From the NCBI RefSeq assembly GCF_024622975.1, contig NZ_JANJZT010000020.1:1-64000 (forward strand): a stretch of DNA of 64,000 nt. The letters are read 5' to 3'. The position numbers and the translations under genes were made by a program. The stretch is from Blautia caecimuris (lineage in GTDB: Bacteria; Bacillota; Clostridia; Lachnospirales; Lachnospiraceae). This document shows positions 36,478 to 45,299 of this stretch, piece by piece. The notes beneath the pieces were generated by a model that worked only from the letters and a program-made list of their open reading frames with translations, was not told the DNA's origin and made no database searches. Position 1 is the first letter of the stretch. Every line of letters begins with the position of its first letter.

Positions 36478-37824
36478 ATGAATTGTGTGAATTGCGGTGC
36501 ATTTCTTACAGACATGGACCTGGATTATTGTCCAAGCTGCGGGTACAATGTACTGATTCAGAAAAAAGTGGATTATCTTTCCAAGAGCTTTTATAATCAG
36601 GGGCTGGAAAAGGCAAGCATCCGTGACCTGTCAGGGGCGATTGCCTGTCTGAAACAGAGCCTTATTTATGATAAAAGAAACATCAGGGCAAGAAATCTTC
36701 TGGGGCTTGTGTATTTTGAAACAGGCGAGGTGGTTGCCGCGCTCAGTGAATGGGTGATCAGCAAGAATCTTCAGCCCACAAGAAATCTTGCGTCTGAGTA
36801 TATTGGCAGACTTCAGGCAAACGGAAATAAACTGAAGGCTATCAATGACACCATCCGGAAATATAACCACGCGCTTCTTCTGTGCAGAGAAGGTCATGAG
36901 GATATGGCCTCCATTCAGCTTCGCCGGATTCTTTCTCAGAATCCCAAGCTGATCAAGGGGTATCATCTTCTGGCTCTGATCCAGATAAAAAACGGAGAGT
37001 GGAGCCGGGCAAGGAGAACGCTCAGAAAAGCGGCAAAAATTGACAAGACAAATACCACAACTCTCAGATTTTTAAGGGAAGTAGATGAACAGACTGGCGT
37101 GACAACCAGACTGGAAAAGCAGAAAAAAGGCTTTTTCCGGGATAACAAAAATAAAAATATGGAATACGATCCGGCAGAAAGTGAGTATACAGTTCAGACG
37201 CCGGTTTATCATGAAAGATCCAGACTTCCGGTTTTCCTTCTGATCATGTCCGGAATGGCAGCAGGCGCGGCAGCCTTCTGGCTTCTTGCAGTTCCTGCCA
37301 TAAAACAGGGCATTTATCAGGAAGCAAACCAGCAGATTGTTCAGTACAGTGAGTCTCTGGCAACTCAGGGGGCAGAGCTTACAAAGGTTCAGGGTGAAGC
37401 GGAGGAATCTGATAATACAGCAGAGACTGTATCGAAACAGCTGACAGAAGAACAGGCAAAGAGCAAAAGCTACGAGTCGCTTCTTACGGCGTACACCTTT
37501 TACCAGCAGCAGAATCTGGATGAGGCGGCAGTAGCAGTAAAGAATGTTCAGGTGGACGTTCTTCCGGAGTCCCTGAAGCCCATTTACATTACGATCCGGG
37601 ACGCTACAGGGGTGGCAGGGATCGGAGATCCGGAGCAGCCGCAGACAGAGGAGTCATCCGGCGGGGAAAGCAGCGGAGATTCCGGCAGTACAGAAGGAAG
37701 TACGGACGATTCCGGCTATGACGACTCCGGATATTATGATGACGGAAGCTACGATGACGGAAGCTATGATGAATCCGGTTACTATGATGATGGAAGCTAT
37801 GATGACGGCTCCTATTATGAATAA
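36478..37824 (+). CDS. Zinc-ribbon TPR membrane protein with Asp/Gly/Ser/Tyr-rich tail
   Basis: A 448-residue protein of unknown function. An N-terminal zinc ribbon (CVNCG, then CPSCG, residues 3-23) is followed by several TPR-like helical repeats to about residue 210. One transmembrane helix lies near 250-280, then a coiled coil, and the C-terminal 40 residues are repeats of DDGSYDDGSY and DDSGYYDDGSY type. The ribbon and TPR part should be cytoplasmic and the low-complexity tail outside. AAGGAG precedes ATG 36478. It ends before a strong terminator. Confidence 0.8.
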   Translation: MNCVNCGAFLTDMDLDYCPSCGYNVLIQKKVDYLSKSFYNQGLEKASIRDLSGAIACLKQSLIYDKRNIRARNLLGLVYFETGEVVAALSEWVISKNLQPTRNLASEYIGRLQANGNKLKAINDTIRKYNHALLLCREGHEDMASIQLRRILSQNPKLIKGYHLLALIQIKNGEWSRARRTLRKAAKIDKTNTTTLRFLREVDEQTGVTTRLEKQKKGFFRDNKNKNMEYDPAESEYTVQTPVYHERSRLPVFLLIMSGMAAGAAAFWLLAVPAIKQGIYQEANQQIVQYSESLATQGAELTKVQGEAEESDNTAETVSKQLTEEQAKSKSYESLLTAYTFYQQQNLDEAAVAVKNVQVDVLPESLKPIYITIRDATGVAGIGDPEQPQTEESSGGESSGDSGSTEGSTDDSGYDDSGYYDDGSYDDGSYDESGYYDDGSYDDGSYYE

Positions 37825-37856
37825 TGCAGAAAACATGAGAAAAACCTCGAAGCAGG

Positions 37857-37885
37857 GGGATGTGCGCAGGCACATCCCTTTTTTT
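37857..37885 (+). terminator. Terminator after the TPR protein gene
   Basis: GGGATGTGC (37857-37865) pairs perfectly with GCACATCCC (37870-37878) around GCAG and is followed by seven T residues. Confidence 0.92.
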
Positions 37886-38050
37886 GACCGGGAAAACAGG
37901 ACATTTTGTGTGAACCTTCCTGGAAAAACGCCTGAGTATCAGCCAGGATTCTGACAACAACAAATCAGCGGAGAAATAAATATATGTTTATCATCAGGCA
38001 AAAAAATGTGGAAAAATGGAATAAAATGCAGAATAAGGGGGAAAATAATC

Positions 38051-38377
38051 ATGAATGAAATGTTTGAACTGGAGGGAGTAAGTCTGACTGTGCATCTTCC
38101 GGGAGATGTGGATCATCCGGTGTCAGATGAGATACGCAGAGAATCAGACCGGATCATGAGCCACGTATACATCAGGACCATGCTGTTTGATTTTCAGAAT
38201 ACAGGATTTATGGACAGCTCTGGCATCGGACTTCTGATGGGGCGTTACCGGGCTCTGGGAATGAGGCAGGGGTGCATCTGCGCAGTAAAGGTGAATCCTC
38301 ATATTGACAAGCTTCTGCATCTGTCAGGGGTTCACAGATATATAGAAATTCAGAAAGCTGAGGGAGAGGAGAAGTGA
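38051..38377 (+). CDS. spoIIAA: Anti-sigma F factor antagonist
   Basis: A 108-residue STAS-domain protein that releases sigma-F from SpoIIAB in the forespore. The phosphorylation site is in FMDSSGIG; Ser57 corresponds to the serine modified in Bacillus. ATG 38051 follows AAGGGGG. The intergenic 37886-38050 should carry a sigma-H promoter, but I found no convincing one. The operon continues with spoIIAB and sigF. Confidence 0.93.
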   Translation: MNEMFELEGVSLTVHLPGDVDHPVSDEIRRESDRIMSHVYIRTMLFDFQNTGFMDSSGIGLLMGRYRALGMRQGCICAVKVNPHIDKLLHLSGVHRYIEIQKAEGEEK

Positions 38378-38379
38378 CC

Positions 38380-38805
38380 ATGGAAAACACCAATGAAATG
38401 ACAATTGTTTTTGACAGCCGTCCGGTAAACGAAGGGATGGCACGTATTGCGGCAGCTTCTTTCTGCACGCAGCTGAATCCCACTCTGGAGGAGGTTGCGG
38501 ATCTGAAAACGGCAGTGTCTGAGGCTGTGACTAACTGTATTATTCATGGATATGAGGGCGAGATACATAAGATACGCATGGATCTGAAGCTGAAAGGAAG
38601 AGAGATCTTTGTGGACATTACAGATCAGGGAGTAGGCATTTCTGATGTCAAAAAAGCCATGGAGCCCCTGTATACAACAAAACCGGAAAAAGAGCGTTCG
38701 GGAATGGGATTTACATTTATGGAAGCTTTTATGGATGAGGTAACTGTTGATTCTGAAGTGGGAGTAGGAACTTCTGTCCACATGAAAAAGACGATCCGAA
38801 GATAA
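38380..38805 (+). CDS. spoIIAB: Anti-sigma F factor, serine kinase
   Basis: A 141-residue GHKL-fold kinase that binds sigma-F and phosphorylates SpoIIAA. The ATP-binding boxes are visible: EAVTNCIIHGY (N box), DITDQGVGI (G1) and SGMGFTFME (G2). ATG 38380 is preferred, with GAGGAG about eight bases upstream; a GTG at 38374 overlaps the spoIIAA stop. Confidence 0.95.
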   Translation: MENTNEMTIVFDSRPVNEGMARIAAASFCTQLNPTLEEVADLKTAVSEAVTNCIIHGYEGEIHKIRMDLKLKGREIFVDITDQGVGISDVKKAMEPLYTTKPEKERSGMGFTFMEAFMDEVTVDSEVGVGTSVHMKKTIRR

Positions 38806-38814
38806 GGAGGGGGA

Positions 38815-39537
38815 ATGGAGCATACTCTTGCCCTGATCGGGCTTGCGCACCAGGGGGATAAAGAGGCAAGAGATACAGTTTTTGAGGAGAATACAGGACT
38901 TATCTACAGTGTGGCAAAAAGATTTTTAGGCCGGGGCGTAGAAATGGAGGATCTTTTTCAGATCGGAAGCATCGGGCTTTTAAAGGCAGTGGATAAGTTT
39001 GACACAGAATTTGACGTAAAATTTTCCACGTATGCGGTGCCTATGATCGCAGGAGAAATACGGAGATTTCTCAGAGATGACGGGATGCTGAAGGTCAGCA
39101 GATCCATAAAGGAAAACTGCAGCAAAGTATTTCAGGCCAGGGCAGAGCTGGAGCGGAGTCTGGGAAGGGAGCCTGACATGGAGGAGCTTGCCCGCGCAGT
39201 CAGCATGGCTCCGGAAGAGCTTGCCATGACAATGGAGGCAGGAGCTCCGGTGGAATCCATTTATAAGACTGTGTACCAGGGAGAGGGAACGGAGATCACT
39301 CTGGCGGACAGACTTGAGGAAAAAGAAAACCGGCAGGAAAAGCTTTTGAACAGGATTCTGCTGGAAGAGGTTCTGGGAAAACTTGAAAAGGATGAAAGAA
39401 GGCTGATCTGCATGCGGTATTTTCAGGATATGACTCAGACAGAAATCGCAGGCAGACTGGGAATATCGCAGGTTCAGGTATCCAGAATGGAAAAACGCAT
39501 CATAAAGCGGCTGAGAGAGTATTATGACGGTTCCTGA
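38815..39537 (+). CDS. sigF: RNA polymerase sigma-F factor
   Basis: A 240-residue sigma-70 family factor of early forespore transcription (SpoIIAC). Region 2 contains DLFQIGSIGLLKAVDKFD and FSTYAVPMIAGEIRRFLRDDG; region 4.2 is TQTEIAGRLGISQVQVSRME. AAGGAGGGGG precedes ATG 38815. Its last 16 bases overlap, tail to tail, the end of spoVAA on the other strand. Confidence 0.95.
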   Translation: MEHTLALIGLAHQGDKEARDTVFEENTGLIYSVAKRFLGRGVEMEDLFQIGSIGLLKAVDKFDTEFDVKFSTYAVPMIAGEIRRFLRDDGMLKVSRSIKENCSKVFQARAELERSLGREPDMEELARAVSMAPEELAMTMEAGAPVESIYKTVYQGEGTEITLADRLEEKENRQEKLLNRILLEEVLGKLEKDERRLICMRYFQDMTQTEIAGRLGISQVQVSRMEKRIIKRLREYYDGS

Positions 39538-40154
39538 TGCTCAGCCGCCTGTTTCCGGTTAATATCTTCGATGACAGTGGAGTTTACCTGGTCTTCGTAG
39601 ATACGCATCTGCACCTGCATGGGGGAAGGATCGGAAGTGATCTTTACCCTGCTGAAATGATTAAAGAAAAACAGAACGCCCAGTCCAAGGCCTACAGAGT
39701 AGGTGAATTCAAGAATCGTAAAGCCATTGGAGACGCTGCCCGTTACCTGTTCATAAATCTGCCTGAAAAGCTTTCCTACGTCCGCATCTGTATTAAAGGT
39801 CATAATAGAGAAGGCTGCGCCAAAAAAGGAAATCAGACAGACGAAAGCAGTTTTGACAATATGAAAGAGCTGATGGGAAGCTCCTGTTTTTTTGTAGGTA
39901 AGAATAAAATCAGGTTCGCCTATATGGGTGATGGTAAGTTCCGGCTCTTTTTTCTGGATCAGATCTACCAGATCCATGGCAGTCATCACATACCGGCCGG
40001 GTTTTTCCGGGTCCAGGTTGGCAACCGGAAGAACCCGAAGGCGGTTGAGAAGCTTTGCGTTGGTACAGGACAGACGGGCAATATCCTGAAGGTATACATG
40101 AGGATGATGAACTTCGATATTCTGGTCAAGCTGAAGATATAAGGTGTCGTTCAT
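39522..40154 (-). CDS. spoVAA: Stage V sporulation protein AA
   Basis: A 210-residue SpoVAA-like protein, part of the spore-membrane channel for dipicolinic acid. The N-terminal half is soluble (VYLQDIARLSC, then LPVANLDPEKPGRYVMTAMDLVDLIQ) and two hydrophobic helices follow near residues 100-170. It is the last gene of the minus-strand spoVA operon, whereas in Bacillus it is the first. It begins 22 bp after spoVAE and ends inside the sigF tail. Confidence 0.85.
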   Translation of the reverse strand: MNDTLYLQLDQNIEVHHPHVYLQDIARLSCTNAKLLNRLRVLPVANLDPEKPGRYVMTAMDLVDLIQKKEPELTITHIGEPDFILTYKKTGASHQLFHIVKTAFVCLISFFGAAFSIMTFNTDADVGKLFRQIYEQVTGSVSNGFTILEFTYSVGLGLGVLFFFNHFSRVKITSDPSPMQVQMRIYEDQVNSTVIEDINRKQAAEHQEPS

Positions 40155-40176
40155 AGCTGAGGTCCTTTCTGAAAGA

Positions 40177-40533
40177 TCAGTCTTTCATTTTAGGGCGGAA
40201 AATAAGGCTTCCGATCCAAGAGAAGATCAGAGCAGCGGAAACTCCTGCAGAGCAGGCGGTAAATCCGCCGGTAAAAAGACCAAGAAGCCCATCCTGGTCA
40301 ATGGCTTTTTTCATGCCCTTCCATAATATCTGGCCGAAACCGGTCAGAGGCACGGATGCGCCTGCCCCGGCATAGTCCGTAAGAGGCTGGTAAAGTCCGA
40401 CGGCGCTGAGGATAACTCCGGAGCATACGAGAATGACCATGACTCTGCCGGGAAGAAGTTTGGTTTTGTCAAGAAGAATCTGGACAAGAGCGCAGATAAG
40501 GCCGCCTACCCAGAATGCATTAAAATAATCCAT
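40177..40533 (-). CDS. spoVAE: Stage V sporulation protein AE (SpoVAEb type)
   Basis: A 118-residue membrane protein with about three to four helices. GGLICALVQILLDKT and YAGAGASVPLTGFG are signatures of SpoVAE/SpoVAEb, a component of the dipicolinic acid channel. It is related in sequence to SpoVAC. It is preceded by AGGAGG and follows spoVAD by 15 bp. Confidence 0.9.
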   Translation of the reverse strand: MDYFNAFWVGGLICALVQILLDKTKLLPGRVMVILVCSGVILSAVGLYQPLTDYAGAGASVPLTGFGQILWKGMKKAIDQDGLLGLFTGGFTACSAGVSAALIFSWIGSLIFRPKMKD

Positions 40534-40548
40534 GAGATGTTCCTCCTG

Positions 40549-41619
40549 TTAAAAATCTCTGTGTTCAATGACTACTGCGTGAGCAATTCCCGGAACAGCC
40601 TCTCCTTCGTTGTAGCTGACCTTGGAGAGCATGGCTCCTGTTGGCACAAAGAGGATTCTTTTCCATGTGCCCCGGACAACCTCCGGAAGAATGTAGGCTG
40701 CAAGCACGGAAGCTGCACAGCCGCAGCCGCTTCCGCCGGAATGGGTGTCCTGAGAGGTGTTGTCATAGATCAGAAGTCCGCAGTCCTGATGGACTTTGCT
40801 GATATCAATATGCTTTTCAAAAAGAAGATCCTGAAGGATCCGCTGGCCTACCATCCCCAGATCTCCGGTAAAAACAGCGTCGTAATCCTGCGGGGTGCGG
40901 CCGAAATCATAAAGATTCTGCCATATGGTATCGCAGGCAGCCGGAGCCATGCAGCCGCCCATATTAAGAGAATCATGGAAACCATAGTCGATTACCTTTC
41001 CTGTGGTGATCCCTGTAATGACGGCGCAGCCGGAACTGCAGCAAAGCGGAGAGTGTTCTGAACGCTCCTGGGGAACCGGCGGTCTGGAGCCGATGACACA
41101 GGCACCGCTTCCGGTCACGGTCCAGGTAGCGGACAGAGGACGCTGGCTGCCATAGCCTAAAGGAAAACGGAACTCCTTTTCTGCTGTGGCAAAATGGCTG
41201 GAAGCAGCGCAGAGAATATGTTCTCCGTAACCGGCTGAGACCGCCATTGCTCCCAGAGACAGTGCTTCCCCCATAGTGGAGCAGGCGCCGTACAGTCCAT
41301 AAAACGGAATGTCCATTTCTGCAATCCCGAAAGAGGAGGCAATGGTCTGGGCAAGCAGATCGCCGGCAAAGGCCATTCGGATATCACGGGGAGTCAGTCC
41401 GGCTTTTCCGATTGCAAGCCCTGCGGTTTCTTTTTGAAGAGTGCTTTCTGCTGCCTCCCAGGTCTGGGTTCCGAAGAGAGGGTCCTTGGAAACCATGTCA
41501 AAAAGGTTTCCAAGAGGGCCGTCTCCTTCTTTTTTTCCGGCAATAGCAGCTGCGCTTTCAATGTATACAGGCTGTTCAAAGGAAATGCTGGCGCTTCCTG
41601 TCTGTTTTCCGGCAGTCAT
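40549..41619 (-). CDS. spoVAD: Stage V sporulation protein AD
   Basis: A 356-residue soluble protein with a thiolase-like fold that binds dipicolinic acid in the spore channel complex. Characteristic segments are YGLYGACSTMGEALSLG and ITGITTGKVIDYG, as well as FTGDLGMVGQRIL. The start has a perfect GGAGGTGAT upstream, which lies within the last codons of spoVAC (four-base overlap). Confidence 0.94.
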   Translation of the reverse strand: MTAGKQTGSASISFEQPVYIESAAAIAGKKEGDGPLGNLFDMVSKDPLFGTQTWEAAESTLQKETAGLAIGKAGLTPRDIRMAFAGDLLAQTIASSFGIAEMDIPFYGLYGACSTMGEALSLGAMAVSAGYGEHILCAASSHFATAEKEFRFPLGYGSQRPLSATWTVTGSGACVIGSRPPVPQERSEHSPLCCSSGCAVITGITTGKVIDYGFHDSLNMGGCMAPAACDTIWQNLYDFGRTPQDYDAVFTGDLGMVGQRILQDLLFEKHIDISKVHQDCGLLIYDNTSQDTHSGGSGCGCAASVLAAYILPEVVRGTWKRILFVPTGAMLSKVSYNEGEAVPGIAHAVVIEHRDF

Positions 41620-42086
41620 ACGATCACCTCCATAAGTTTAAGAATATAATAGACACATCCAACCAGCCAGGAACTGAGGATTCCGTAAAGGATCACAGGT
41701 CCTGCAATGGTAAAGATCTTGCAGCCGATACCAAAGATCTGCCCTTCTGCCTGAAATTCAATGGCAGAGGCTGCCACAGAATTAGCGAAGCCTGTAATGG
41801 GCACAAGACCACCGGCTCCGCCGAATTTTCCGATTTTGGAATACAGGTTCAGACCGGTGAGGATTACACTGATCAGAATAAGAATCAGAGAGCACCAGCT
41901 TCCGGCTTCTTCCTTGTCTGCGCCAAGGCTCTGGGCCGTATTCAGAAGAAATTGTCCAGACATACAGATCAGTCCGCCTGTAAAAAATGCTTTTATCATA
42001 TTCAGGGGAAGGCTGTGGACAGGGGTTACCCGCTTTACATATTTCTCATATTCTTTTTGTTTTTTTAGCTGTTCAGAATTTGCCAT
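41616..42086 (-). CDS. spoVAC: Stage V sporulation protein AC
   Basis: A 156-residue membrane protein with an N-terminal charged segment (QLKKQKEYEKYVKRVTP) and about four helices containing GGLICMSGQFLL and FGGAGGLVPITGFANS. SpoVAC forms the mechanosensitive channel part of the complex in Bacillus. It overlaps spoVAD by four bases and is 56 bp downstream of spoVAB. Confidence 0.93.
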   Translation of the reverse strand: MANSEQLKKQKEYEKYVKRVTPVHSLPLNMIKAFFTGGLICMSGQFLLNTAQSLGADKEEAGSWCSLILILISVILTGLNLYSKIGKFGGAGGLVPITGFANSVAASAIEFQAEGQIFGIGCKIFTIAGPVILYGILSSWLVGCVYYILKLMEVIV

Positions 42087-42142
42087 AAATTTTTCCTTTC
42101 AATTTATTTTGACTTTTCAGATATTTATGAATATAATGGGTC

Positions 42143-42559
42143 TTACTGCCACCCGAAATAATAGAAGAAAAGTGTACCGGTCAGTTTTCCCAGGGCAATA
42201 AACAGGATGATAAGAGGAAGTCCCTGTGTCAGACGGATTCTTCTTGTAAAAACAGGAAACATGTCGGCTACTTCAGCAAGAGCCAGGATCCATCCTCCAA
42301 GGAAAATACCGGAGAACACACCGAATAAAAGTAAAAAAGGAGTTCCCAGAGGCAGGGGGAACCGGAAAAGACAAAAAAGATTTCCAAGAAAGATTCCCAG
42401 AAAACACATATCTTCATAAAGAAGGATATGATCAGCGGTATGGGTAATGCCTGCATATCGGGGGATAATGGAAAGACCGATCAGAAGTCCTGCCACACCG
42501 CTGGCAATAATGGTTCCGGAGCAAAGTCCGAGAAGACCCAGAAATATCTGCTGCCACAT
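42143..42559 (-). CDS. spoVAB: Stage V sporulation protein AB
   Basis: A 138-residue protein with four or five membrane helices, matching SpoVAB in length and in features such as GLLIGLSIIPRYA and GWILALAEVADMFPVFTRR. It is the first gene of this operon, directly downstream of a sigma-G-like promoter and an AAAGGAG site. Confidence 0.87.
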   Translation of the reverse strand: MWQQIFLGLLGLCSGTIIASGVAGLLIGLSIIPRYAGITHTADHILLYEDMCFLGIFLGNLFCLFRFPLPLGTPFLLLFGVFSGIFLGGWILALAEVADMFPVFTRRIRLTQGLPLIILFIALGKLTGTLFFYYFGWQ

Positions 42560-42590
42560 GAGAAATTCTCCTTTCGCGGAATTTAGTGTG

Positions 42591-42619
42591 TATTATGTAA
42601 AAAAACATGAAAATTATAC
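42591..42619 (-). promoter_or_regulatory. Sigma-G (or sigma-F) type promoter of the spoVA operon
   Basis: On the minus strand, GTATA (42619-42615) lies 17 bases before CATAATA (42597-42591). This fits the known forespore consensus (GNATR, then CATNNTA), as expected for spoVA, a sigma-G operon. The boxes are seen; the sigma-factor assignment is from the consensus. Confidence 0.65.
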
Positions 42620-42709
42620 ACTAATTCTTAAAAAACTATGAAAACCTGTACTTTTTCTACAGCGGATAGTATAATTAAAAAGATAAACAATGACGCAGGA
42701 GGTTTGCGT

Positions 42710-43438
42710 ATGTACGACGTATATTCCCGAATGGAATTATTACTGGGACAGACAGGAGTGGATCGTCTGGGAAGAGCGCAGATTGCCGTGTTTGGTCTGG
42801 GCGGTGTGGGTTCCTATGCAGTGGAGGCTCTTGCCCGCTGCGGCGTGGGAAGCCTTACGCTGGTGGATCACGATGTAGTATCTGCAACAAATATTAACCG
42901 GCAGCTTTTTGCCCTGCATTCTACCATTGGCAGGAAAAAGGTACAGGTTGCCAAGGAACGGATCCGGGATATTGATGAGAATATTCTGGTCCATACGTAC
43001 GAAACCTTTTACAATAAGGATACGTCGGGGATGTTTGACCTGAGAGGCTATGATTATATTGTGGACGCCATTGACTCGATGGAATCCAAGCTTCTTCTGA
43101 TCGAACAGGCAAAACTATGCCATACGCCGGTAATCTCCTGTCTGGCAACAGAGGGAAAACTGAATCCTTCCAGATTTGAGATTACGGATATTTCCAGAAC
43201 AGGCAATATATGTCCGGCTGCGAAGAAAATGCGTACAGAGCTTCGCAAAAAAGGAATCCGCAAAGTAAAGGTTCTGTATTCCCGGGAACGGTGTCCGAAG
43301 AAGATGACCGAGGCCAGAAACGGAGAGATAGTCGACGGAAGTATTTCTTTTGTGCCCAGTGTGGCAGGAATGCTGATCGCCGGGGAGGTTGTCAGAGATA
43401 TCCTGACAGAAAATGGAAAAGGGTTAAATAAAAAATAG
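42710..43438 (+). CDS. tcdA: tRNA threonylcarbamoyladenosine dehydratase
   Basis: A 242-residue ThiF/E1-like enzyme that cyclises t6A37 to ct6A in tRNAs using ATP. The nucleotide-binding motif is VFGLGGVGSYAVEALARCG, with NINRQLFALHSTIG and a C-terminal RNA-binding region near SRERCPKK. ATG 42710 follows AGGAGG; the frame extends 24 codons upstream without one. TATAAT at 42670-42675 may be its -10 box, with a poor -35. It begins a tcdA-murB-rapZ-whiA cluster. Confidence 0.9.
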   Translation: MYDVYSRMELLLGQTGVDRLGRAQIAVFGLGGVGSYAVEALARCGVGSLTLVDHDVVSATNINRQLFALHSTIGRKKVQVAKERIRDIDENILVHTYETFYNKDTSGMFDLRGYDYIVDAIDSMESKLLLIEQAKLCHTPVISCLATEGKLNPSRFEITDISRTGNICPAAKKMRTELRKKGIRKVKVLYSRERCPKKMTEARNGEIVDGSISFVPSVAGMLIAGEVVRDILTENGKGLNKK

Positions 43439-43458
43439 AAAGATAGAGGAAAGAACCT

Positions 43459-44379
43459 GTGAAAGAAGAAATGAGACAGAAATTTATCGAAATTCTCGGA
43501 AACAACAGAGTGCTTTTTGATGAGCCGATGAGCCAGCATACCACATTCCGGATCGGCGGACCGGCAGACGTATTTGTTATGCCGGAAAATTATGAGCAGA
43601 TCAGGGAAGTGCTGAGACTTTGCAAAGAAGAAAAGCTCCCGTTTTTTGTTCTGGGAAATGGCAGCAATCTTCTGGTCAGTGACAGTGGATACAGAGGTGT
43701 GATCATTCAGATGGACCGCAATATGGAAGAAATCCGTCTGGACGGTGAAGAAATTCATGCCTGCGCAGGCGCACTGCTTTCGTCTGTTGCAGTAGCGGCA
43801 AGAAATGCTTCTCTCACAGGATTTGAGTTTGCCGGAGGAATTCCGGGAACCATCGGCGGAGCTGCCGTGATGAACGCAGGCGCCTATGGCGGAGAACTGA
43901 AAGACGTTCTGAAAGAGGTTACGGTAATGACCAGGGAGGGGGAGATCCTTACAATCCCTGCAGAAAAAATGGAAATGGGATACCGGACCAGCATTATCAA
44001 GACTGCCGGATATCTTGTGCTTGAGGCAGTGATCTCGCTGAAAAAGGGAGATGAGGAAGCGATCCGCGCCACAATGAAAGATCTGTCGGAACGGCGTACA
44101 GAAAAACAGCCTCTGGATTACCCCAGCGCAGGCAGTACCTTTAAACGGCCCGAAGGATATTTTGCGGGAAAGCTGATTATGGACAGCGGCCTTCGGGGAT
44201 ACCGTGTAGGCGGGGCGCAGGTTTCAGAAAAACACTGCGGTTTCGTGATAAATGCAGGCGGAGCCACTGCTGAAGATGTGAGAAGTCTGATGGATCATGT
44301 GATCCGGGTGGTAAGAGAAAAATACGGAGTTACCCTGGAACCTGAGGTGAAGTTCCTGGGAGACTTTAACGGGAGATAA
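43459..44379 (+). CDS. murB: UDP-N-acetylmuramate dehydrogenase
   Basis: A 306-residue FAD enzyme reducing UDP-GlcNAc-enolpyruvate to UDP-MurNAc for peptidoglycan. FAD-binding LGNGSNLLVSD and GIPGTIGGAAVMNAGAYGGE, the catalytic serine region YPSAGSTFKRP and the C-terminal LEPEVKFLG are all present. GTG 43459 is used, with AGAGGAAAG upstream; ATG 43471 is a possible alternative. It is three bases from rapZ. Confidence 0.95.
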   Translation: MKEEMRQKFIEILGNNRVLFDEPMSQHTTFRIGGPADVFVMPENYEQIREVLRLCKEEKLPFFVLGNGSNLLVSDSGYRGVIIQMDRNMEEIRLDGEEIHACAGALLSSVAVAARNASLTGFEFAGGIPGTIGGAAVMNAGAYGGELKDVLKEVTVMTREGEILTIPAEKMEMGYRTSIIKTAGYLVLEAVISLKKGDEEAIRATMKDLSERRTEKQPLDYPSAGSTFKRPEGYFAGKLIMDSGLRGYRVGGAQVSEKHCGFVINAGGATAEDVRSLMDHVIRVVREKYGVTLEPEVKFLGDFNGR

Positions 44380-44382
44380 GGA

Positions 44383-45264
44383 ATGCGTCTTGTAATAGTA
44401 ACCGGATTATCAGGAGCAGGTAAAAGTACTGCTCTGAAAATGCTGGAGGATGCCCGCTATTTTTGTGTGGATAATCTTCCGATTCCTCTTATGAGTAAAT
44501 TTGTGTCCCTGATGGCGGGAATGCAGGGAGAGGACGTACAGAATGCGGCGATTGGAATTGATGCCAGAAGCGGCCGGGATCTTAGAGAACTGGAAAAGGT
44601 GCTGGAACAGCTTGGCGAGGCCGGGTATGAATTTGAAATTCTTTTTCTGGATGCGGATGACCGTGTGCTGGTAAAGCGTTATAAAGAATCCCGCAGAAGT
44701 CATCCACTGGCAATGTATGGAAGAGTGGATGAAGGAATCCACAGAGAACGGGAAAAGATGAAATTCCTGAAAGAAAGAGCCGACTATATTATAGATACCT
44801 CTCATCTTCTTACCAGAGAGCTGAAAAAAGAGATCAACAGGATTTTTGTTGATAACGGAAAATTCAGCAATATGGTGATCTCAGTTCTTTCTTTTGGTTT
44901 CAAATATGGAATACCGGATGATGCAGATCTTGTTTTTGACGTGAGGTTTCTTCCGAATCCTTATTATATTGATGAACTGCGGCCACATACAGGCATGGAT
45001 GAAGATGTTTTTCAGTATGTAATGGACTGTCAGGCAGCGGCTGATTTTGCAGACAAACTGGAAGATATGATGAAATTTCTGATTCCAAACTATGCGAAAG
45101 AAGGAAAAACCAGTCTGGTGATCGGCATTGGCTGTACCGGGGGAAAGCACAGGTCTGTAACTCTGGCAAGAGTTCTTTATGACAGGCTGCAGGAAACAAG
45201 AGAGTATGGCATCCGTCTGGAGCATCGGGATATTGGGAAAGATGCTCTTCTGAAGAAACAGTAA
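44383..45264 (+). CDS. rapZ: RapZ-family nucleotide-binding protein
   Basis: A 293-residue RapZ/YvcJ protein. The P-loop GLSGAGKS is at residues 8-15, DARYFCVDNLP is a hallmark, and the C-terminal domain has IGIGCTGGKHRSV. In Gram-negatives RapZ controls GlmS through small RNAs; in Firmicutes the role is less clear, though YvcJ hydrolyses nucleotides. The murB-rapZ-whiA-HPr order is common in Clostridia and links it to cell-wall and sugar metabolism. Confidence 0.94.
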   Translation: MRLVIVTGLSGAGKSTALKMLEDARYFCVDNLPIPLMSKFVSLMAGMQGEDVQNAAIGIDARSGRDLRELEKVLEQLGEAGYEFEILFLDADDRVLVKRYKESRRSHPLAMYGRVDEGIHREREKMKFLKERADYIIDTSHLLTRELKKEINRIFVDNGKFSNMVISVLSFGFKYGIPDDADLVFDVRFLPNPYYIDELRPHTGMDEDVFQYVMDCQAAADFADKLEDMMKFLIPNYAKEGKTSLVIGIGCTGGKHRSVTLARVLYDRLQETREYGIRLEHRDIGKDALLKKQ

Positions 45265-45299
45265 GAGGCGGAAAAATAAGCAGACAGGAGAACGAGGAA

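Noticed and set aside
37886-38050. Sigma-H promoter for spoIIA
   Set aside because: Expected from biology, but no pair of boxes with proper spacing was convincing.
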